Shown: positions 1 to 4,958 of the stretch, one piece after another | How the letters are laid out: every line of letters starts with the position of its first letter | How positions within the stretch are numbered: position 1 is the stretch's first letter | NCBI GenBank assembly: GCA_009936675.1 | Contig: JAACDY010000141.1 | Coordinates: 1-6,569 of the forward strand | Direction of reading: 5' to 3' | Source: Bacteroidota bacterium | GTDB lineage: Bacteria; Bacteroidota; Bacteroidia; Flavobacteriales; Flavobacteriaceae | Length of the DNA: 6,569 nucleotides | Notes under the pieces: generated by a model | Seen by the model: only the letters and a program-made list of their open reading frames with translations | Databases searched by the model: none | Told to the model about the DNA's origin: nothing | Program-made: the position numbers and the translations under genes

Positions 1-390
1 CAAGAGTTCCTCTGTACCATTGATGATGGCAGCAAGTACCTCTCCGGGGATTTTATTTTTATTTCTACCAATGGTCGACGACAACAAAATATCATTGGTT
101 ACCCCAACGCAAAGCAGGTCGTCAATATTCATTATTAGAGCATCTTGGGCGATGCCTTTCCAAACTGAAAGATCTCCGGTTTCTTTCCAATAGGCATAAG
201 CCAGAGAACTTTTGGTTCCTGCTCCATCGGCATGCATGACCAAACAATGCGCCTCGCTTCCCGTCAAAAAATCAGGCACAACCTTGCAAAAAGCTTTTGG
301 AAAAAGGCCCTTATCTATATTTTTTATGGCATTGTGAACGTCCTCTTTCTGAGAAGAAACACCTCTGAGGTTGTACCTTTTATCTGTCAT
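1..390 (-). CDS. purM: Phosphoribosylformylglycinamidine cyclo-ligase (AIR synthase), N-terminal part
   Basis: PurM closes the imidazole ring in de novo purine synthesis, converting formylglycinamidine ribonucleotide plus ATP into aminoimidazole ribonucleotide in the cytosol. I translated the minus strand from the ATG at 390: 130 codons are open to the window edge, so the C-terminal part (probably well over half) is missing. The protein begins MTDKRYNLRGVSSQKEDVHN. Residues about 53-65 read HADGAGTKSSLAY, the Bacteroidota form of the PurM glycine-rich DGxGTK nucleotide/substrate motif. Residues about 83-96 read DALIMNIDDLLCVG, matching the MNxND-type segment of the AIR synthase N-terminal domain. 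The ATG lies 16 nt after a -7 box, and no Shine-Dalgarno sequence is seen, as is normal for the phylum. It follows GSIII in the same direction after 65 bp. The family call is firm. A different member of the AIR-synthase/PurM-like superfamily (for example a HypE- or ThiL-type protein) is unlikely given the motifs. Confidence 0.9.
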   Translation of the reverse strand, partial: MTDKRYNLRGVSSQKEDVHNAIKNIDKGLFPKAFCKVVPDFLTGSEAHCLVMHADGAGTKSSLAYAYWKETGDLSVWKGIAQDALIMNIDDLLCVGVTNDILLSSTIGRNKNKIPGEVLAAIINGTEELL

Positions 391-406
391 TGATTCGATT
401 AGAATT

Positions 407-414
407 CAAATTTA
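407..414 (-). promoter_or_regulatory. -7 promoter box of purM
   Basis: On the minus strand this reads TAAATTTG, a perfect match to the Bacteroidota primary-sigma -7 consensus TAnnTTTG. It ends 16 nt before the purM ATG, which implies a very short leader. No TTG-type -33 element is visible at 19-21 nt upstream. The 65-bp GSIII-purM gap (391-455) holds nothing else I can support. In particular there is no hairpin terminator after GSIII, so read-through from GSIII into purM remains possible alongside this promoter. Confidence 0.5.
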
Positions 415-455
415 ACACTATTCCCCTTACCCATTGTGATACGATATTTTTTTTA

Positions 456-2642
456 TCAACGACAAAACAAAAGTTCACGGTATTTGGCCAGAGGCCATAG
501 GTCGTCGTCTGTGACCAGCTCTAACTTATCACAGTGATATCTGATGTCTTTCAAAAAGGGCAAAACTTTTTCGCAATAGGTATGGGCTTTTTTATATTCT
601 TCTTCAATTTTATTCAAAGATTTTCGGGTTTCAACCATTTTCACAATCCCTTTGTTAATTTCATCAATATGTCCCGAAATGCGTTCGATGATTTTTAACT
701 GTACTTCGCCATGCTTTTGGAAATCGTTCCCATAAATTTCTTTTAAACCTTTTACATTTTCAATCAGTACATTTTGGTATTTAATAGCTGTTGGAATGAT
801 ATGGTTATGGGCAATATCACCCAATGTTCTGGATTCAATTTGAACCCGCATTATATACTCCTTGAGATCGACAGTGTACCTTGCCATGACTTCTCGTTCT
901 GAAAACACCTTTGTTTGTTCAAAAAGTGAAATACTTTTTTTGGAGATATAAGCCGTCAGAGCCTCTGGTGTATTTTGGTTGTAGCTCAGTCCACGCTTTT
1001 GCGCTTCTTTTATCCATGAATCGCTATAGCCATCCCCTTCAAAGAGTATGTTCTTTATTCCCTTCAGATTGTCTCTTAGGGCATTGAAAATGGCATCGTC
1101 CTTTTTCATGTCCTTTTTCTCGATCAAATCTTCAACTTCCTTACCAAATTTTTCTAGTTGCTGTGCTACTGCGGCATTGAGAACCGTAATGGACTTGGCA
1201 CAATTTGACTTCGATCCCACTGCCCTAAATTCGAATTTATTTCCTGTAAAAGCAAATGGAGATGTCCGGTTTCTATCTGTATTGTCCAGAAGAATTTCAG
1301 GGATTTTCCCAATAACATTGAGTTTTAGATCCGTTTTTTCTTCGGGTGAAAGTTTCCCCTTAGAAACATTTTCCAAGTCATCCAAAACAGCCGTCAATTG
1401 TTTTCCAATAAAAACAGAGAGTATGGCGGGGGGTGCTTCATTCGATCCCAGTCTAAAATCATTACTTGCACTGGCAATCGAAGCCCTCATCAAGGACTCA
1501 TGCGACAAAACAGCGGCGATGGTATTGATAAAAAAGGTGAGAAACTGAAGGTTGCTCATCGGGGTTTTCCCCGGACTCAGCAAGTTGATCCCAGTATTGG
1601 TAGATAGAGACCAATTGTTGTGTTTCCCTGATCCGTTTATACCCTCAAAAGGTTTTTCGTGAAATAGCACAATAAAATCGTGCTTGTTTGCAATTTTCCG
1701 CATCAAGTCCATCACCAAAGAATTGTGATCGACAGACAAATTGGCCTCTTCAAAAACAGGCGCCAACTCAAATTGTCCCGGAGCAACTTCATTGTGACGG
1801 GTTTTGAGAGGAATACCCAATTGAATGGCCGAATGCTCCAATTCTTTCATATAAGCGATCACACGAGGGGGAATAGAGCCAAAATAGTGATCGTCCAATT
1901 GTTGTCCTTTGGAGGGCTGATGCCCAAAAAGTGTTCTCCCTGTAATGATTAAATCGGGTCGAGAGGCAGCCAAAGACTTGTCCACCAAAAAATATTCTTG
2001 CTCCCAACCCAATGTAGCATTGACCTTGGATACGTTTTTATCAAAATATTTACATATTTCCGTAGCAGCATTGTCCAGAGATTGAATGGATTTGAGTAGG
2101 GGGGTTTTATAATCCAATGCCTCTCCGGTATAGGAAACAAAGATGGTGGGGATACAAAGCGTTTTATCGAGGATAAAGGCAGGAGAAGTAGGATCCCAAG
2201 CGGTATAGCCGCGAGCTTCGAAAGTATTTCGGATTCCACCACTGGGAAAACTGGAAGCATCCGGTTCTTGCTGCACCAATTGGCTCCCGTCAAAATTTTC
2301 CATGGGTTTACCCGAAGATTGGAGGTCAAAAAAAGCATCGTGTTTTTCCGCTGTTCCTCCAGTCAAAGGCTGAAACCAATGGGTGTAATGGGTCGCTCCT
2401 TTGGACAGGGCCCATGCTTTGAGGGAAGCGGCGATTTGATCTGTAAATGTTCGGTTGATTTTTGATCCCTTGTTTACCGCTTGGGCAACCTGATTATAGG
2501 TTTCTTTGTTGACATATTGTTCTAATACGGCATCAGTAAATACATGACTCGCAAAAAGTGAAGAGTATTTTTGATCATTATCAAAAGATCTGGGCTGTTT
2601 GCCGAAAAGGTTTTCTAGACTTTTTTTTCTTAGGTAGTTCAT
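456..2642 (-). CDS. glnN: Glutamine synthetase type III (GSIII)
   Basis: This cytosolic enzyme makes glutamine from glutamate, ammonium and ATP. GSIII enzymes form large double-ring dodecamers and are the typical glutamine synthetase of Bacteroidota. The product is 728 aa from the ATG at 2642, matching the family's usual length of about 730. Seen in order (ATG numbering): WFQPLTGGTAEKHDAFFD near 89-106; GWEQEYF at 212-218 with the metal-binding glutamates E214 and E216; HNEVAPGQFELAP at 283-295; the GSIII signature FHEKPFEGINGSGKHNNWS at 327-345 with the catalytic-region histidine; and RTSPFAFTGNKFEFRAVGS at 459-477. The C-terminal part, about 590-700, is charged and probably helical, as in other GSIII proteins. 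An in-frame TTG at 2669 would add nine residues but lies inside the -7 box, so the ATG is preferred. It is divergent from GSII. All motifs look intact and no frameshift is seen. GSIII lacks the GSI-type adenylylation system, so control is more likely transcriptional or by effectors. Confidence 0.96.
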   Translation of the reverse strand: MNYLRKKSLENLFGKQPRSFDNDQKYSSLFASHVFTDAVLEQYVNKETYNQVAQAVNKGSKINRTFTDQIAASLKAWALSKGATHYTHWFQPLTGGTAEKHDAFFDLQSSGKPMENFDGSQLVQQEPDASSFPSGGIRNTFEARGYTAWDPTSPAFILDKTLCIPTIFVSYTGEALDYKTPLLKSIQSLDNAATEICKYFDKNVSKVNATLGWEQEYFLVDKSLAASRPDLIITGRTLFGHQPSKGQQLDDHYFGSIPPRVIAYMKELEHSAIQLGIPLKTRHNEVAPGQFELAPVFEEANLSVDHNSLVMDLMRKIANKHDFIVLFHEKPFEGINGSGKHNNWSLSTNTGINLLSPGKTPMSNLQFLTFFINTIAAVLSHESLMRASIASASNDFRLGSNEAPPAILSVFIGKQLTAVLDDLENVSKGKLSPEEKTDLKLNVIGKIPEILLDNTDRNRTSPFAFTGNKFEFRAVGSKSNCAKSITVLNAAVAQQLEKFGKEVEDLIEKKDMKKDDAIFNALRDNLKGIKNILFEGDGYSDSWIKEAQKRGLSYNQNTPEALTAYISKKSISLFEQTKVFSEREVMARYTVDLKEYIMRVQIESRTLGDIAHNHIIPTAIKYQNVLIENVKGLKEIYGNDFQKHGEVQLKIIERISGHIDEINKGIVKMVETRKSLNKIEEEYKKAHTYCEKVLPFLKDIRYHCDKLELVTDDDLWPLAKYRELLFCR

Positions 2643-2666
2643 CAGTGAAGTATTTTGGAAACTAAA

Positions 2667-2674
2667 CAAAGATA
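2667..2674 (-). promoter_or_regulatory. -7 promoter box of GSIII
   Basis: The minus strand reads TATCTTTG, a perfect TAnnTTTG Bacteroidota -7 box ending 24 nt before the ATG at 2642. A transcript starting a few bases downstream would not contain the alternative TTG start codon at 2669, because that codon is part of the box itself. No TTG -33 element is evident 19-21 nt upstream. Confidence 0.55.
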
Positions 2675-2786
2675 ATTTATAAATGAAAATTTTTAGATAA
2701 GTGTCCCAAAATTTTATGAAAATGAAAATTTACCCCAAAAAAATTAAGGTGTTCATAAAAATGTTTAATAGTTTTTAGAATTAACT

Positions 2787-2798
2787 CCCTTAAAAGGG
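2787..2798. promoter_or_regulatory. Candidate operator: small inverted repeat in the divergent glutamine synthetase control region
   Basis: The sequence CCCTT-AA-AAGGG is a perfect 5-bp inverted repeat with a 2-bp spacer and is the most GC-rich patch in an otherwise AT-rich 210-bp intergenic region (2643-2852). It ends 20 nt before the GSII -7 box, exactly where a -33 element would be expected, and no TTG -33 is present there. A regulator bound here could activate or block GSII transcription. This is inference from position and symmetry; the arms are short and the regulator is unknown. Confidence 0.25.
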
Positions 2799-2818
2799 GT
2801 GGTATATTCAAGAAATTT

Positions 2819-2826
2819 TATTTTTG
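2819..2826 (+). promoter_or_regulatory. -7 promoter box of GSII
   Basis: TATTTTTG is a perfect match to the Bacteroidota TAnnTTTG -7 consensus and ends 26 nt before the GSII ATG at 2853. No TTG-type -33 element is seen at the usual distance; that position is occupied instead by the inverted repeat at 2787-2798. The leader between box and ATG is AT-rich without a Shine-Dalgarno sequence. Confidence 0.55.
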
Positions 2827-2852
2827 AACATTGAAAACTTAAAATTAATTAT

Positions 2853-3860
2853 ATGAGTAAGTCTAAATTGGAATACATTTGGTTGGATGGCTACAAGCCG
2901 ACAGCCAGTTTGCGAAGCAAAACAAAGATCGTGAGTGATTTTGGAGGTACGCTAGAAGATTGTCCTATGTGGTCATTCGATGGTTCTTCAACCCAACAAG
3001 CCGAAGGAAATGCCTCAGATTGTCTGCTAAAGCCTGTGGCATTATATCCAGACCCAGATCGAAAAAATGGGTATTTGGTAATGACTGAAGTTCTCAACGC
3101 TGATAGTACCCCTCACGTGTCCAACGGAAGAGCAACCATCGATGATGACGATAATGATTTTTGGTTTGGATTTGAGCAAGAGTATTTCCTGTGGGATCCC
3201 GAAACCAATCTACCTTTAGGTTTTCCAAAAGATCAAACTCCTCAAGGTCAATTCTACTGTTCTGCAGGTGCCAAAAATGCCTTCGGAAGAGAAATGATCG
3301 AAGAACATCTAGAGCAATGTTTGGAAGCAGGCATCAATGTTGAAGGAATCAACGCTGAAGTGGCCTCTGGACAATGGGAATACCAATGTTTTTCCAAAGG
3401 AGCCAAAGAAGCTGGAGATCAAATCTGGATTTCTAGATACCTGTTGGAGCGTTTGGGTGAAAAATACGGATTGGCCATCAACTGGCATCCTAAACCCCTT
3501 GGAGCTACCGACTGGAATGGTTCTGGAATGCATGCCAACTTCTCCAATGAAACTTTGAGAACTTGTGGTTCCAAAGAGACTTATGAAAAAATATGTGAGG
3601 CCTTCCGTCCTGTTGTTAAAGAACATATCGATGTTTATGGTGCATACAATGACCAACGACTTACTGGAGATCACGAAACCCAATCCATAGATGAATTCAG
3701 CTTTGGTGTATCCGACCGTGGAGCATCCATCAGAATTCCCATCATGACTGTAGAGCAAGGATGGAAAGGTTGGTTGGAAGACAGAAGACCTGCTTCTAAT
3801 GGAGATCCATACAAAATTGCAAGTAGAATTATAAAAACTGTCAAATCAGCTAAAGTTTAA
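2853..3860 (+). CDS. glnII: Glutamine synthetase type II, eukaryote-like, beta-grasp domain (GSII)
   Basis: This is a second, structurally distinct cytosolic glutamine synthetase for ammonium assimilation. At 335 aa it has the length of GSII enzymes and is much shorter than GSI (about 450-470) or GSIII. The N-terminal beta-grasp part contains LEYIWLDGYKPTASLRSKTK (6-25) and PMWSFDGSSTQQAEG (38-52). The catalytic part has FGFEQEYF with E108 and E110, NAEVASGQWEYQ with E169 and E176, the HPKPLGATDWNGSGMHANFS block with H227, TGDHETQSIDEFSFG with E275, DRGASIRIP with R289 and R294, and LEDRRPASNGDPY with E309 and R311. By analogy with human and plant GSII these supply the metal, glutamate and ATP contacts, so the enzyme looks active. 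One local feature is IPIMTVEQG after the SIR motif, where many eukaryotic enzymes have IPR. It is divergent from GSIII and ends about 40 nt before a strong terminator, so it is probably monocistronic. GSII lacks the GSI adenylylation site. Confidence 0.96.
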   Translation: MSKSKLEYIWLDGYKPTASLRSKTKIVSDFGGTLEDCPMWSFDGSSTQQAEGNASDCLLKPVALYPDPDRKNGYLVMTEVLNADSTPHVSNGRATIDDDDNDFWFGFEQEYFLWDPETNLPLGFPKDQTPQGQFYCSAGAKNAFGREMIEEHLEQCLEAGINVEGINAEVASGQWEYQCFSKGAKEAGDQIWISRYLLERLGEKYGLAINWHPKPLGATDWNGSGMHANFSNETLRTCGSKETYEKICEAFRPVVKEHIDVYGAYNDQRLTGDHETQSIDEFSFGVSDRGASIRIPIMTVEQGWKGWLEDRRPASNGDPYKIASRIIKTVKSAKV

Positions 3861-3901
3861 TACTACTATATTTATTTAAATCGCTGACTTATTGACGTAT
3901 T

Positions 3902-3928
3902 AAAATCCCGCTCTCGAGTGGGATTTTT
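3902..3928. terminator. Bidirectional rho-independent terminator
   Basis: The arms AAAATCCCGCT (3902-3912) and AGTGGGATTTT (3917-3927) pair over 11 bp with one G-U pair and a 4-nt loop CTCG, followed on the plus strand by a T-rich tract. Read from the minus strand the same stem is followed by TTTTAAT, so it can also terminate the convergent antiporter gene, whose stop codon begins only a few bases away at 3932-3934. Placement between two convergent genes supports a shared role. Confidence 0.85.
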
Positions 3929-3931
3929 ATT

Positions 3932-4867
3932 TTATATAAATAAGGGTAAAATAAAAATACTGTAGAGGGTCAATAATATCAAGCCATCGATCCAACCCAA
4001 CTTGGATCCTCGGGGGAAAAATACCAATGGTAGGATTAAGAAAGAAATACCAAACATCCACCAAATGTCATTACTCAACAATCCCGTATCTTGAATCTCT
4101 ACTGGGTGAATCATAGAAGTGATCCCCATAACAGCAAGTATATTGAAAATATTGGATCCTATAAGGTTGCCCAAAGAAATGGCTTTTTCTTTATTAATAA
4201 TTGCGATTATCGATGCCGAAAGCTCCGGAATACTCGTTCCCAATGAAACAATGGAAACACTGATGATTCGTTCGCTTACTCCTAAATCATGAGCCAGAAT
4301 GACTGCACCTTTTATTAAAGTTTCGGATCCCAACCACAAAGAAAATCCTCCCAATAGCAAATAAGTTACTGTTTTAGAAACATTCAAGGCTTCATCGTCT
4401 TCGGGTGCTTCATCCAAAACGGCCGTTTTTTGATATTTGATCAAATAAATCATAAAAACCAAAAGCAAAATAAATAAAATGGCTCCTTCATAAGCTACCA
4501 ACTTGTCATCCATGACAATAAAAAAGTAAAAAAGTATTGAAGCCAACATCATTATGGGCCAATCGGTTTTGTAGAAACTCGAGGTGACATCAATAGGAGA
4601 AATTATAATGGTAACGGCCAACACAAGACCGAGGTTAGCAATATTGGAACCTACAACATTACCCAAGGCCAAATCAGGGTGTCCACTCAACGCTGACTGA
4701 ATACTAACGATTAATTCGGGGGCTGAAGTAGCAAAAGATACCACCGTCATCCCTATGACAATCTTAGGAATAGAAAAACGCAAGGAAAGAGCTACAGCAG
4801 CACGCATCAACCAACCTCCTCCTTTGATTAGGATAAATATTCCAACAGCTACTGCAAAAAAGGCCAT
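3932..4867 (-). CDS. Calcium/sodium antiporter, CaCA family (YrbG-like)
   Basis: This inner-membrane cation exchanger of the Ca2+:cation antiporter family probably exports Ca2+ in exchange for Na+ (or K+/H+). The product is 311 aa, close to the roughly 310-325 aa of bacterial YrbG-type proteins, with about ten hydrophobic segments. The two inverted alpha-repeats that form the ion path are clear. The first has VSFATSAPELIVSI around 43-56 (E51) followed by GNVVGSNIANLG (69-80). The second has VSLGTSIPELSASI around 207-220 (E215) followed by GNLIGSNIFN (233-242). The paired glutamates are the expected ion ligands. Between the halves lies a short acidic loop, DEAPEDDEA, at 152-160, the usual position of the cytoplasmic loop. 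The ATG at 4867 is 14 nt after a -7 box. Upstream in the same direction is the GH95 gene, 91 bp away. The ion specificity is inferred from the family and cannot be read from the sequence. Confidence 0.92.
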   Translation of the reverse strand: MAFFAVAVGIFILIKGGGWLMRAAVALSLRFSIPKIVIGMTVVSFATSAPELIVSIQSALSGHPDLALGNVVGSNIANLGLVLAVTIIISPIDVTSSFYKTDWPIMMLASILFYFFIVMDDKLVAYEGAILFILLLVFMIYLIKYQKTAVLDEAPEDDEALNVSKTVTYLLLGGFSLWLGSETLIKGAVILAHDLGVSERIISVSIVSLGTSIPELSASIIAIINKEKAISLGNLIGSNIFNILAVMGITSMIHPVEIQDTGLLSNDIWWMFGISFLILPLVFFPRGSKLGWIDGLILLTLYSIFILPLFI

Positions 4868-4881
4868 GCATTAAATTTGGT

Positions 4882-4889
4882 CAAAGATA
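4882..4889 (-). promoter_or_regulatory. -7 promoter box of the antiporter gene
   Basis: The minus strand reads TATCTTTG, the same 8-mer as the GSIII box, ending 14 nt before the antiporter ATG. It lies in the 91-bp gap (4868-4958) after the GH95 stop and suggests the antiporter can be transcribed independently of GH95. No hairpin terminator is seen in the gap, only an unpaired T-run (minus strand GATTTTTTG), so some read-through from GH95 is possible. No TTG -33 partner is seen at 19-21 nt. Confidence 0.5.
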
Positions 4890-4958
4890 GCATATAGTAA
4901 TTAAAGTTGAATTTTGAATCAAACCTCCCAAATATGACCTTCAAAAAATCTAAACAGA

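Noticed and set aside
1048..1548. 166-codon open frame on the plus strand inside GSIII
   Set aside because: It is fully antisense to a conserved GSIII coding region, has no recognisable motif and low-complexity Ser/Phe-rich content typical of shadow frames.
1949..2338. 129-codon open frame on the minus strand overlapping GSIII in another frame
   Set aside because: It overlaps conserved GSIII sequence in an alternative frame, with no promoter or motif supporting translation.
2683..2731. Direct repeat ATGAAAATTT at 2683-2692 and 2722-2731
   Set aside because: A 10-bp AT-rich repeat in a very AT-rich spacer is weak evidence; the 39-bp spacing (nearly four helical turns) is suggestive, but there is no further support.
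2750..2830. Inverted hexamers TGTTCA (2750-2755) and TGAACA (2825-2830)
   Set aside because: Six-base arms nearly 70 nt apart are expected by chance in such sequence; no extended symmetry surrounds them.
3309..3758. 149-codon open frame on the minus strand inside GSII
   Set aside because: It is antisense to the catalytic core of GSII, whose motifs are unmistakable; the antisense translation resembles no family I know.
2853..3860. Possibility that the short GSII is a degraded or inactive copy of another glutamine synthetase
   Set aside because: Its length is normal for GSII and all key glutamate, histidine and arginine positions are present.
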